8,960 nt of DNA, taken from assembly GCA_028824575.1 (NCBI GenBank), contig JAPPDN010000435.1, positions 1 to 8,960 on the forward strand, read 5' to 3'. The notes beneath the pieces are model-generated. The model was not told the origin of the DNA. It made no database searches and was given only the letters and a program-made list of their open reading frames with translations. Positions within the stretch are counted from its first letter, which is position 1. The number at the start of each line of letters is the position of its first letter. Source of the stretch: Candidatus Poribacteria bacterium. Lineage in GTDB: Bacteria > Poribacteria > WGA-4E > WGA-3G. Shown here one piece after another: positions 1 through 6,560 of the stretch. Both the position numbers and the translations under genes were made by a program.

Positions 1-2
1 AA

Positions 3-1034
3 AGGCCGGTTATTACCGGTGTTGGGTTCATTGCCAATCATGTCCGTGAATGTTTAAATGGGAACGTTGCCTACTATAATATCAATCAGCACATTGACTA
101 TTCAAATGTTTGTATCCTCCACGCACGGTGTCACTTTTGTGCTTTTGCACGAAAAAACATGCAAACGGAAGGTGCATGGGAAATGAGTGTTGATGAGTTC
201 TTAGATAAAGCGATGTATTCTATAGAGCACGGATGCACCGAAATTCACAGTGTCGGCGGATTACACCCTAAACTGCCGTTTGATTATTACCTTGATATTA
301 TCCGTGGACTCAAAGAACGGATGCCACAAGTACACCTCAAATTTTTCACCGCTGTCGAAATCCACCACTTCTCACGCATCTTTAAAATGTCAATAGAAGA
401 AGTTTTAACGGCATTACGAGCGGCGGGTCTGGATTCCTTGCCCGGTGGGGGTGCTGAAATTTTTGCAGAGGAGACACGCGAAAAAATTTGTCCAGGAAAA
501 CTCAGTGCTGACGGTTGGTTAGAGATCCACGATATAGCACATCGCCTCGGTATTTCCACAAATGCAACAATGCTGTATGGACACCTTGAAACAAACGAGG
601 ATCGGGTAGACCATCTGATACGGCTACGGGAACAACAAGATAAATCCGGTGGATTTGTGACATTTATTCCGCTCGCTTTCCACCCTGCGAATACCCGTAT
701 GGCGTATCTACCTTCAACAACAGGGCTAACAGATCTCCGCAACATTGCGGTCGCACGCCTCATGCTTGATAATGTTCCGCATATTAAAGTCTATTGGATT
801 ATGACTGGCTTGAAGACTGCGCAAGTCGCACTCCGTTTCGGTGCTGATGACATTGATGGCACCGTGACCGAGGAAAAGATTACGCACATGGCGGGCGCAG
901 ATACACCGGAGGCAGTCTCCGTTTCGTCGTTAACACACCTCATTGAAGAGGCGGGTTTCGTGCCTGTTGAGCGCGATACGCTTTACAATGAAATCATTCG
1001 AGAGGGGGATCGGTGGTACAGAAAAGCCGCTTGA
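3..1034 (+). CDS. mqnE: Aminofutalosine synthase MqnE (radical SAM), 5' end missing
   Basis: Radical SAM enzyme of the futalosine menaquinone pathway. It joins 3-enolpyruvyl-benzoate (the MqnA product) with S-adenosylmethionine to give aminofutalosine, in the cytoplasm. The frame is open from base 3, well upstream of the first ATG (159), and the iron-sulfur motif lies in that upstream part, so the gene enters from outside the window. About 343 codons are present; the family is usually somewhat longer, so only the extreme N-terminus is missing. The cluster cysteines are codons 111, 129 and 138 (NVCILHARCHFCAFAR). Family stretches further on include GGLHPKLPFDYY, GGGAEIF, YGHLET, FIPLAFHP, GLKTAQVAL and FGADDIDGT. 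These favour MqnE over the paralogue MqnC. The cysteine spacing is CX5CX2C rather than the usual CX3CX2C. It overlaps mqnA and ends in TGA. Identification is strong. Confidence 0.93.
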   Translation, partial: RPVITGVGFIANHVRECLNGNVAYYNINQHIDYSNVCILHARCHFCAFARKNMQTEGAWEMSVDEFLDKAMYSIEHGCTEIHSVGGLHPKLPFDYYLDIIRGLKERMPQVHLKFFTAVEIHHFSRIFKMSIEEVLTALRAAGLDSLPGGGAEIFAEETREKICPGKLSADGWLEIHDIAHRLGISTNATMLYGHLETNEDRVDHLIRLREQQDKSGGFVTFIPLAFHPANTRMAYLPSTTGLTDLRNIAVARLMLDNVPHIKVYWIMTGLKTAQVALRFGADDIDGTVTEEKITHMAGADTPEAVSVSSLTHLIEEAGFVPVERDTLYNEIIREGDRWYRKAA

Positions 1035-1852
1035 GGATAGGCGCGGTCTCATTTTTGAACACCAAACCGCTCATTTATCCCCTGGTAAATAAAGAAATCC
1101 AAGCAGATATTGCGTTGACCGTTGATGTTCCAAGTCGTGTTGCAGCACTTTTAAGTGAAGATGAACTTGATGTCGGACTGATTCCGATTATCGAATATTT
1201 TCGCGCGAATCCTTCGGATACGAATTACTGCATTCTACCCGATATATCAATTGCATCACACGGTAGCGTCCGAAGTATCCAACTGTTCAGTCGCGTGCCA
1301 ATTCAGGAAATTCGACGCATCGCACTTGATACCAATTCGCGTACCTCCGTTGCACTCTTGAAGATACTGCTCGCTGAAAAATATGGGGTTTCGCCAGCGT
1401 TCACAACATGCGCACCGACAGTAATTCCAAGCACAGCCCTTCAAAACCGTCAGTATCCACCTTTTGAGGCAGTCCTCCTGATTGGAGATCCTGCCCTCAG
1501 ACACCTCGGTACAACGGAATATAGCGTTGATCTCGGTGAGGCGTGGTATAAGTTAACGGGACTGCCGTTCGTCTATGCCTGTTGGGTAGCAAGAGAAGAA
1601 GCGCGCTTCGGCGATTTAGCGCAAGTGCTGTTTCAATCAAAGGAACGTGGGGTCGCGCAAATTCCAGAGATCGCACAGGTTGAGGCGCAAAAGTTAGGTT
1701 TACCCGAAACCCTTTGCCTCGACTATTTGCAAAATCGTATCAAATATGACCTTGACGAATCTGCAATTGCTGGCATTGAACTCTTTTATAAGTATGCTGT
1801 AAAAAATGATCTTGCACCGCCATGCCGTTCGCTAACTTTTAAATCCTGCTGA
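1013..1852 (+). CDS. mqnA: Chorismate dehydratase MqnA
   Basis: Converts chorismate to 3-enolpyruvyl-benzoate, the first step of the futalosine menaquinone pathway; cytoplasmic, with a periplasmic-binding-protein-like fold. Visible family motifs are RIGAVSFLNTKPL at the N-terminus, DVGLIPIIEY near residue 55, a SHGSVRSIQLFS stretch near residue 83, then LDTNSRTSVALLKILL. A VLLIGDPALR stretch and LPFVYACWVA follow in the second lobe. At about 280 residues it has full family length. The GTG start at 1013 is preceded at 1002-1008 by GAGGGGG, a good ribosome-binding site, and overlaps the end of mqnE by 22 bp. A TTG at 1031, overlapping the mqnE TGA, is an alternative start closer to the conserved RIGAVSFLN. 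Overlap with mqnE implies translational coupling and one pathway unit. It ends in TGA. Confidence 0.93.
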   Translation: MVQKSRLRIGAVSFLNTKPLIYPLVNKEIQADIALTVDVPSRVAALLSEDELDVGLIPIIEYFRANPSDTNYCILPDISIASHGSVRSIQLFSRVPIQEIRRIALDTNSRTSVALLKILLAEKYGVSPAFTTCAPTVIPSTALQNRQYPPFEAVLLIGDPALRHLGTTEYSVDLGEAWYKLTGLPFVYACWVAREEARFGDLAQVLFQSKERGVAQIPEIAQVEAQKLGLPETLCLDYLQNRIKYDLDESAIAGIELFYKYAVKNDLAPPCRSLTFKSC

Positions 1853-1863
1853 AAGGGCGGAAA

Positions 1864-2364
1864 ATGGAAACCACTGAGAAATCCACTAACAATATCGAGT
1901 TTGAAAAGCGGTTTGAGGACTATCTCAAAAGTTGTGGACTCCGTTTAACACAAAAGCGATTGGATGTTTTAAACCAAGTCTTCGATTATCCCGGCCATTT
2001 TCAAACAGAAGACCTTTTAGTTCAGATGCGACGAAACGGGTACTTAGTCTCGCGGCCGACAATCTATCGAACGCTCCCCTTGCTTGTGAAAAGTGGGTTG
2101 TTGACAGAATTTATCGACGCGCAAAAAAACACCCGCTATGAGAGCATCCACTCGTTGCGAGAGCATGCACACCTGATCTGTCTACGGTGTAATGAGATTG
2201 TTGAGTTTAAAGAACCGGGGATTGATGCATTGCAAAAATCGGTGTGTGAAGCGCACAACTTTAAAGCCGTGCGCTTCCGTAATGAAATCATCGGTTATTG
2301 TGCGGAGTGCCAAGCAGAGTTAGAGCCAAAAACGCCTGATGAAGCCGACGAAACTACTGCTTAA
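1864..2364 (+). CDS. Fur-family metal/peroxide-responsive transcriptional regulator
   Basis: DNA-binding repressor of the Fur/Zur/PerR superfamily, 166 residues, slightly long because of an acidic N-terminus and C-terminal tail. The N-terminal winged helix includes GLRLTQKRLDVLNQVF (residues 25-40) and SRPTIYRTLPLLVKSGLL (63-80), the recognition-helix region. The dimerisation domain has the HAHLICLRC stretch: H101, H103, C106 and C109. With C146 and C149 (CAEC) these make the structural four-cysteine zinc site. H45, H101, H103 and H131 are candidate regulatory-metal ligands. The sequence alone does not decide between Fur, Zur and PerR. It starts 11 bp after mqnA, with AAAGGGCGG just upstream, so it is probably co-transcribed with the menaquinone genes. 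The last 11 bp overlap the 3' end of the convergent minus-strand gene. Confidence 0.9.
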   Translation: METTEKSTNNIEFEKRFEDYLKSCGLRLTQKRLDVLNQVFDYPGHFQTEDLLVQMRRNGYLVSRPTIYRTLPLLVKSGLLTEFIDAQKNTRYESIHSLREHAHLICLRCNEIVEFKEPGIDALQKSVCEAHNFKAVRFRNEIIGYCAECQAELEPKTPDEADETTA

Positions 2365-3046
2365 GACGACCCCAGGTTGTGGTGAGCAATCCGTCCGGTT
2401 CTACCGGCAAAGTTTTCGCTTCTGCTTTTTCGTAGTCCTCATCCGTCGGTTCATATTCCAAGTCGCTGGACCAGCAGAATACGTCGTACTGAACTTGGAG
2501 TGAGCTCTGGCGCCACCAGATTATCATAACGTTTTCGCCGTCTTGTAATTTGTTAATCGTACCAGCATCCTGTCCGAAATCACCCGTCCGCATCCACGTC
2601 CATGCGGGGACGTTTTCCTCAAAGATAATATCAGCGGGACGGGCAAAGGCAGGTTTCGCCTTTGGGATATCATCACCATCGTCACCCAAAACCCATAACC
2701 AATCTGAGTGGTTGCTCGGATTAATGAGCCGTCCGATAAAACGCCATTCCCCGGATTTTCCACCCGCACGACTGATGTCGAACCTATAGAGTATCCAACC
2801 TTCTCCACCGGCATTCGTAACAATATCCCCGAATGCACCGTCAGCAGGGTCTACGGCTTTTTCGCCTTTACCCAATTTATAGGCTTCCTCGGGATCCCTT
2901 TCATCAAAGGCTTCCGCCTCGAACCATATCTGTTCACCCTTTCCATACTCAGAGGCTTTGAATTCTTCTACAGCAAAGCCTGTAAGGGGGTGTATCAGCA
3001 GAAAGCAGAACACTAAACTAAAAGTCAACTGATATTTCTGAAGCAT
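2354..3046 (-). CDS. Secreted lineage-type protein, CBM-like, unknown function
   Basis: A 230-residue exported protein. Residues 1-25 form a signal peptide: a hydrophobic core (FSLVFCFLLIHPL) and a probable cleavage after TGFA. The mature part begins with an acidic IWFEAEAFDERDP stretch resembling the start of CBM6/35-like carbohydrate-binding modules. It then carries VTNAGGEGWILYRFDI, EWRFIGRLINPSNHSDWLWVLGDDGD and a GENVMIIWWRQS strand, rich in tryptophan as in beta-sandwich binding domains. The C-terminus LPVEPDGLLTTTWGRLKQ resembles the tail of the LamG-like protein at 5697-6389. The start is supported by GAGGAG seven bases upstream (3054-3059 on this strand). No catalytic residues are recognisable. 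A role in surface carbohydrate binding is inference from fold resemblance. It is tail-to-tail with fur and divergent from the Fe-S pair. Confidence 0.8.
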   Translation of the reverse strand: MLQKYQLTFSLVFCFLLIHPLTGFAVEEFKASEYGKGEQIWFEAEAFDERDPEEAYKLGKGEKAVDPADGAFGDIVTNAGGEGWILYRFDISRAGGKSGEWRFIGRLINPSNHSDWLWVLGDDGDDIPKAKPAFARPADIIFEENVPAWTWMRTGDFGQDAGTINKLQDGENVMIIWWRQSSLQVQYDVFCWSSDLEYEPTDEDYEKAEAKTLPVEPDGLLTTTWGRLKQ

Positions 3047-3075
3047 GATAATTCTCCTCTATTGATTTGGGTGCC

Positions 3076-3104
3076 ATTTTAAAGGAACTGTGGTTAAGCT
3101 GCAA
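3076..3104 (-). promoter_or_regulatory. Possible promoter of the minus-strand secreted protein
   Basis: On the minus strand, a -35-like TTGCAG (3099-3104) and a -10-like TAAAAT (3076-3081) are 17 bp apart. They lie about 30 bp upstream of the ATG at 3046. The -10 matches 5 of 6 consensus bases and the -35 only 3 of 6, so this is tentative. Confidence 0.35.
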
Positions 3105-3114
3105 TATTAAAAAC

Positions 3115-3143
3115 TTGACATACGTCTGGAAATATCGTATAAT
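3115..3143 (+). promoter_or_regulatory. Consensus sigma70-type promoter of the Fe-S gene pair
   Basis: TTGACA at 3115-3120 and TATAAT at 3138-3143 are separated by exactly 17 bp. This is a perfect match to the housekeeping-sigma consensus. Initiation would be expected near 3150, giving a leader of about 70 nt before the ATG at 3222. No operator palindrome was obvious by eye. Confidence 0.82.
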
Positions 3144-3221
3144 TCAGGCAAGACTTCTTTAATAAGCGTATTATAGACTACAGTTTATCTCATAAGTCGT
3201 AAGCCCAATTTGCAACGTCGC

Positions 3222-3584
3222 ATGTATACGCCGCAGGTAACCGATCATTACGAAAACCCGCGCAATGTCGGGACTATCGCAGATGCCAGTGGCACTGCTA
3301 CCGTCGGTTCTCCAGCCAGCGGTGAGATGGTAAAATTAACGCTCAAAATAGTCGATAATGTCATTGTTGCGGCGAAGTTCCGAGCGTTCGGATGCCCTAC
3401 TGCCATCGCGAGTGCTTCTGTCCTTACCGAACTTGTTACGGGAAAGCATACCTTGGAAGCAAAAGAAATTACCGCAGTGCAGCTTTCCGATGCGTTAGGA
3501 GGGCTACCAGAAGATAAACGTCGTTACGCTGACACTGCCGAAAATGTTCTAAAAAACGCAATTGCTGATTTTTTATCCAAATAG
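3222..3584 (+). CDS. IscU/NifU-N-like scaffold protein lacking two ligand cysteines
   Basis: A 120-residue member of the IscU/SufU/NifU N-terminal family, the scaffolds on which Fe-S clusters are assembled in the cytoplasm. The ATG at 3222 is chosen because MYTPQVTDHYENPRNVG matches the usual N-terminus; a TTG at 3210 would add four residues. There is no clear Shine-Dalgarno. KFRAFGCPTAIASASVLTEL around C58 is well conserved. The family's first ligand motif (GxPxCGD) reads GSPASGE, so cysteine is replaced by S33 and aspartate by E35. The third ligand region (K-x-H-C-S) reads KRRYADTAE, giving R101 and Y102. Only C58 of the three cluster cysteines remains. Overall conservation and tight coupling to the next gene argue against a decaying gene. 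Classic scaffold chemistry looks unlikely; an adaptor or carrier role is inference. Confidence 0.85.
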   Translation: MYTPQVTDHYENPRNVGTIADASGTATVGSPASGEMVKLTLKIVDNVIVAAKFRAFGCPTAIASASVLTELVTGKHTLEAKEITAVQLSDALGGLPEDKRRYADTAENVLKNAIADFLSK

Positions 3585-3598
3585 GAGGTGCACTCACC

Positions 3599-3928
3599 AT
3601 GATTAGTGTCACAGAATCTGCAGCACAAAAAGCAATCACACTCATTAGTAATAGTGAAACGCCGACAGAATCCGAACTCGGCTTGCGGATGCAAGTTGTC
3701 GGTGGCGGATGCTCCGGTTTCCAATATAGCCTCGAATTTGGTGCCAAAAAAGACACTGACAAAGTGTTTGAATTTCACGGATTAAAGGTTTTCATCGATC
3801 CACGTAGCACGCTATATCTCGCAGGTTCCGTCCTCGACTATAACGACGGGTTAATGGATTCAGGCTTCAAAATAACCAACCCAAATGCAAAAAATACATG
3901 CGGTTGCGGCGAGTCCTTTAGCGTTTAA
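3599..3928 (+). CDS. A-type Fe-S cluster carrier (IscA/SufA/ErpA family)
   Basis: A 109-residue HesB/IscA-fold protein that takes clusters from a scaffold and passes them to target apoproteins in the cytoplasm. The three diagnostic cysteines are present: C38 in VGGGCSGFQY, and C101 and C103 in TCGCGESF near the C-terminus. Other family features are ISVTESAAQKAI at the start and LDYNDGLMDSGFKITNPNA before the last cysteines. The ribosome-binding site AGGAGGTG (3583-3590) overlaps the stop codon of the preceding gene, so the two are co-transcribed and probably translationally linked. The family members IscA, SufA and ErpA cannot be told apart here, so no symbol is given. All ligands are intact, in contrast to the upstream scaffold homologue. 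A hairpin terminator follows. Confidence 0.93.
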   Translation: MISVTESAAQKAITLISNSETPTESELGLRMQVVGGGCSGFQYSLEFGAKKDTDKVFEFHGLKVFIDPRSTLYLAGSVLDYNDGLMDSGFKITNPNAKNTCGCGESFSV

Positions 3929-3995
3929 CACGTGTGATTATGTCTCGTAGGCATGCTATATGGACTTGTGTCTTTAAAAAATATCGCTCTTTATC

Positions 3996-4023
3996 AAAGC
4001 GCGCCCATATAGGCGCGCTTTTT
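3996..4023. terminator. Bidirectional rho-independent terminator
   Basis: A 10-bp perfect stem, AAAGCGCGCC (3996-4005) with GGCGCGCTTT (4012-4021), closes a 6-nt loop (CATATA) and is followed by further T residues. It lies between the converging Fe-S carrier gene and the GH32 gene. The A-tract/T-tract arrangement lets it end transcripts from both sides, more strongly on the plus strand. Confidence 0.88.
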
Positions 4024-4046
4024 CAGTGGCTAACTCCCTTATAGAC

Positions 4047-5393
4047 TTACACCCACGATGATCTCAACTCATGCACCTTCAGTGACACCAAAGTTGCATC
4101 GCCACCATCGGCGTAAACACCAATATCGGCGTTATCCAAATCAGGAAGGAAATACGAGGTCATTGACAGTTCACCGTCGTTCCCAAATGCCTCAATAGAG
4201 ATGCGATCAACCAGAATTTGCAGACAGATTTTGCCATCCTGTGGTGTGAGGGGACCGCTTCTTTCGAGGAATGTCAACTGTTGTGCTGCGACATCATAAC
4301 GAACGTCTTGCCCACGGATCTTGAAACCGACAGCACTCGCATTATTAAGTGCTATTTCAGCGCGGATATCAAACAGTTCACCCGTCAATCCTGCAAGCGG
4401 ATCTTCCGCTGGTGTAAGCGTCAGATCGCTCCACGCATGTGTATACGCATGAATGTTTTCAATTTCTGCTACCGGTTCTCGATGGAGACGGATACCCTCT
4501 GAAGTCGTCCGAAGGGTCAAACTGCACGGGAAACTCATCTGTTGATTGAAGGGCATGTCTGGCGGGTTACTGCCACTCATCCACGCAACTTGGATGCGTC
4601 TGCCATCGGATTCTGGCACATCGCTCCACGTTTGCGCTGCGTAGAAATTAGCACCGTAATCTGCCCGATGTGCTTCATCTTCTGGTGTGAACGTTGTGCC
4701 GTCGAAGTCACCGACATAATACTTCCCCGCCGCGCCCCAGAAAACCCACTTCGTGTTCTCAGGATCGCCATCGACAGGCAGTTCAAAGATATCAGGACAT
4801 TCTGTATCGGGAATCTCCAGATCAGATAACCGCGTCCACTCCTTAAGGTCTGTTGAACCGAACAGCGTATAATCATTCTTATCAAGATAGAGAGCCATCA
4901 CCCATTTTTCTGTCGGTTCATGCCAGACCACCTTCGGGTCCCGGTTGCTTGCGACGATATGTTCAATGACAGGATTCCCTTCGTATTTTATCCAACTCCG
5001 TCCGCGGTCGTTGCTATACGCGATACTCTGCGTGAACGGTACCTGTTCCGGTGCATGGCTACCGGCAGATGTATAAAAGTTGACAAGCACCGCCTCATCA
5101 CCCGTCTGGAAACCACCGGTATTTTTCCAATCCACAACACCAGAACCGGAGAAGATGGTACCGAGTTCATCTGGATGGATGGCGTGTGGCAGTTGTTTCC
5201 AATGGACGAGATCGCGACTGACAGCGTGTCCCCAGGTCATGTTACCCCAATCGATACCGGACGGGTTGTGTTGAAAGAAGAGATGGTACTCACCTTTGTA
5301 GTGGATCAAGCCATTTGGGTCGTTAGTCCAGTTGGTTTTCGGTGTAAAATGGAACTGTGGACGATATGTTTCCTTATAAGCCGTCTGAATCAT
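4047..5393 (-). CDS. Glycoside hydrolase family 32 (levanase/invertase type)
   Basis: A 448-residue GH32 enzyme that hydrolyses beta-fructosidic bonds in sucrose, levan or inulin. The five-bladed propeller carries the hallmark motifs in order. WTNDPNG holds the nucleophile D25. FFQHNP and WGHAVSRDLVHW follow, then FSGSG. RDPKV holds the transition-state stabiliser D152. TECPDIFELP holds the acid/base E198. A C-terminal beta-sandwich follows, roughly from residue 310. No signal peptide is visible, so the enzyme is probably cytoplasmic and would act on imported sucrose, fructo-oligosaccharides or sucrose phosphate. The ATG has AAAGGAA about seven bases upstream on this strand and its own promoter. 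Exact substrate cannot be set from sequence. No transporter or fructokinase is adjacent. All catalytic residues are intact. Confidence 0.94.
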   Translation of the reverse strand: MIQTAYKETYRPQFHFTPKTNWTNDPNGLIHYKGEYHLFFQHNPSGIDWGNMTWGHAVSRDLVHWKQLPHAIHPDELGTIFSGSGVVDWKNTGGFQTGDEAVLVNFYTSAGSHAPEQVPFTQSIAYSNDRGRSWIKYEGNPVIEHIVASNRDPKVVWHEPTEKWVMALYLDKNDYTLFGSTDLKEWTRLSDLEIPDTECPDIFELPVDGDPENTKWVFWGAAGKYYVGDFDGTTFTPEDEAHRADYGANFYAAQTWSDVPESDGRRIQVAWMSGSNPPDMPFNQQMSFPCSLTLRTTSEGIRLHREPVAEIENIHAYTHAWSDLTLTPAEDPLAGLTGELFDIRAEIALNNASAVGFKIRGQDVRYDVAAQQLTFLERSGPLTPQDGKICLQILVDRISIEAFGNDGELSMTSYFLPDLDNADIGVYADGGDATLVSLKVHELRSSWV

Positions 5394-5459
5394 TAACTGT
5401 TTCCTTTCAGTTTTAAGCGTTGCAAAGAGATACCCACTATTGCTTCTGTTTTGCCCACT

Positions 5460-5487
5460 ATTCTATGTGCATCTCTTATTTTGTCAA
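5460..5487 (-). promoter_or_regulatory. Promoter of the GH32 gene
   Basis: On the minus strand, TTGACA (5482-5487) and TAGAAT (5460-5465) are 16 bp apart: a perfect -35 and a 5/6 -10. Initiation near 5453 would give a leader of about 60 nt. The -35 box lies only about 20 bp from the edge of the MITE-like element at 5507. Confidence 0.65.
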
Positions 5488-5564
5488 GAATCCTTTTTAT
5501 TTTGATGGACTATTTAGTTTTTGGTTCTTTAATCATTTGTTTGGCAAATCGCGAGCGACAAGAA

Positions 5565-5602
5565 ATACGCAGAAATACCCCTATCAATACGTAGAAATAC
5601 CG
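5565..5602 (+). repeat. Short direct repeat inside MITE-like copy 1
   Basis: ATACGCAGAAATACC (5565-5579) and ATACGTAGAAATACC (5588-5602) differ at one of 15 bases. They lie in the segment that separates the two halves of the REP-like core and directly precede the hairpin at 5601. Confidence 0.7.
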
Positions 5603-5630
5603 GATTTAGTCTGGGGTTAGACTAAATCCG
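5601..5630. repeat. Perfect 12-bp stem hairpin
   Basis: CGGATTTAGTCT (5601-5612) is exactly complementary to AGACTAAATCCG (5619-5630), with loop GGGGTT. No T-tract follows on either strand and no gene ends here, so a terminator role is unlikely. The TTTAGT core resembles the element's terminal sequence, which suggests it is part of a mobile insert. Confidence 0.8.
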
Positions 5631-5696
5631 TTCCTTGTATTACATTGCAAAAACACCCCAAGCAAAAACACTCGCTCCTACAGGGTTGTGTTGTGA

Positions 5697-6389
5697 TTTA
5701 GCGTTGGATCTCAGGGGAAAACTAAGTGGCCCTATTATTCTCAGCACTGTTCGGCTGTTGGTAATGGGCATCGTCAAAAGTTTAACTTGTTCAAATTTTA
5801 CCTTGAAGAACTCCCTGAACGTGGCACTTTCTGGTCAATCATCGGTCAGGAAGGACGATTCAATCTTCTTATTCATGGTGGTGGTGGGTTAGGTGGATGG
5901 GTACGCAAGCAAAGCGCGAATAGACCTTCGATAATTTCGCATGCAAAACGCTTCCCTACCCGAGAATGGGTGCATGTGGTTGGGTTTTTCGATGTCAAAG
6001 TAAGTTTCGCAATTAACGGCAACAGCGGGATTCCCCGCCATCAGGAGGGCCCTTTCGGTGGATCAGATAAACCGCTACGTATTGGTGGCATTGTCCCTCA
6101 AGGTGAGGAACTTCCGCGTTTTGTTGGAAAAAATGTAAAACTTCGCGGATATATTGACGAAGTGCGAATTTCTAATATCCTTCGGTACGAAGAGCGAAAC
6201 TGGAAAGTGCCAGAAGGCAAATTCAAGGTCGATGAACACACGATCGCATTATGGCACTTTGATGGTTCCCCTTGGGCAGGTCGTTTCAAAGATGAATCCG
6301 AAAACGGTTATTACCTCTGGAAAAGTGATGTGATGCCGGTTGAGGCACGGGATAAACTCACCACACTATGGGCAGCACTCAAGCGTTGA
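5697..6389 (+). pseudogene. N-terminally truncated LamG-like (concanavalin A-fold) protein
   Basis: The reading frame is open from 5697, inside the MITE-like element, to the TGA at 6389. Recognisable protein sequence begins after the element's right end, around 5745. From there it has features of LamG/concanavalin-A jellyroll proteins: FKFYLEELPERGTFWSIIG, NLLIHGG, REWVHVVGFFDVKVSFAING, GYIDEVRISNILRY and TIALWHFDGS. The C-terminus MPVEARDKLTTLWAALKR resembles the tail of the secreted protein at 2354-3046. It lacks a signal peptide, the first strands of the domain and a ribosome-binding site. The only in-frame start is a TTG at 5787 inside the domain, and no ATG precedes it. The body has no internal stop, so truncation is recent or the fragment is still expressed. 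I infer the element or an associated deletion removed the 5' end. The intact gene would have made an exported sugar-binding or adhesion-type protein. Confidence 0.65.
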
Positions 6390-6560
6390 ATTTTCAAAAG
6401 GGTAGGTTGTGAGTTTTCGCTGGGCATCAGTCATCAAGCCACATTCACTTTGCTTATACACGGTGGATTCCTAACAGGGGCATCATTTCAAAAGCGTTCT
6501 GTGGGCAATTTCTTCGGTTTATTCGATTTGACGATTTCTGGAGTCAGTGTTGAATTTCGA
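6390..6560 (+). pseudogene. Degenerate second LamG-like remnant (tentative)
   Basis: After the LamG stop, the same frame stays open and reads ATFTLLIHGGFLTG (from about 6441), close to GRFNLLIHGGGGLGG in the preceding gene. It continues with FQKRSVGN and FFGLFDLTISG, resembling VRKQSAN and VVGFFDVKVS. At DNA level, 18 of 23 bases match around the LLIHGG segment. This suggests a diverged, internally deleted copy of part of the LamG domain. It has no start, no ribosome-binding site and runs into the 3' end of the minus-strand lipoprotein gene. Confidence 0.35.

Larger units (their letters stand above)
5507..5733. mobile_element. MITE-like element, copy 1 (about 227 bp, non-coding)
   Basis: The left end reads GGACTATTTAGTTTT (5507-5521) and the right end AAAACTAAGTGGCCCT (5718-5733), forming imperfect terminal inverted repeats. 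Both ends match the ends of the element at 7803-7943. Inside are ATCGCGAGC (5548-5556) and CTCGCTCCTACAGGG (5671-5685), the two halves of the REP-like core found intact in that other copy, in opposite orientation. The distance from the core to the right end is 47 nt in both copies. There is no transposase gene. The target duplication is unclear because both flanks are AT-rich. The element lies between the GH32 promoter and a truncated LamG gene. Confidence 0.6.

Noticed and set aside
3210..3221. TTG at 3210 as start of the IscU-like gene.
   Set aside because: The family normally begins at the MYxxxVxDHYxNPRN methionine, which is the ATG at 3222; no ribosome-binding site favours the TTG.
5601..5630. 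Perfect hairpin as a rho-independent terminator.
   Set aside because: No T-tract follows on either strand, and no gene ends next to it; the neighbouring gene starts away from it.
5635..5892. 85-codon plus-strand frame across the MITE-like element and LamG start.
   Set aside because: Out of frame with the LamG homology, with no family resemblance; it lies mostly in the mobile element.
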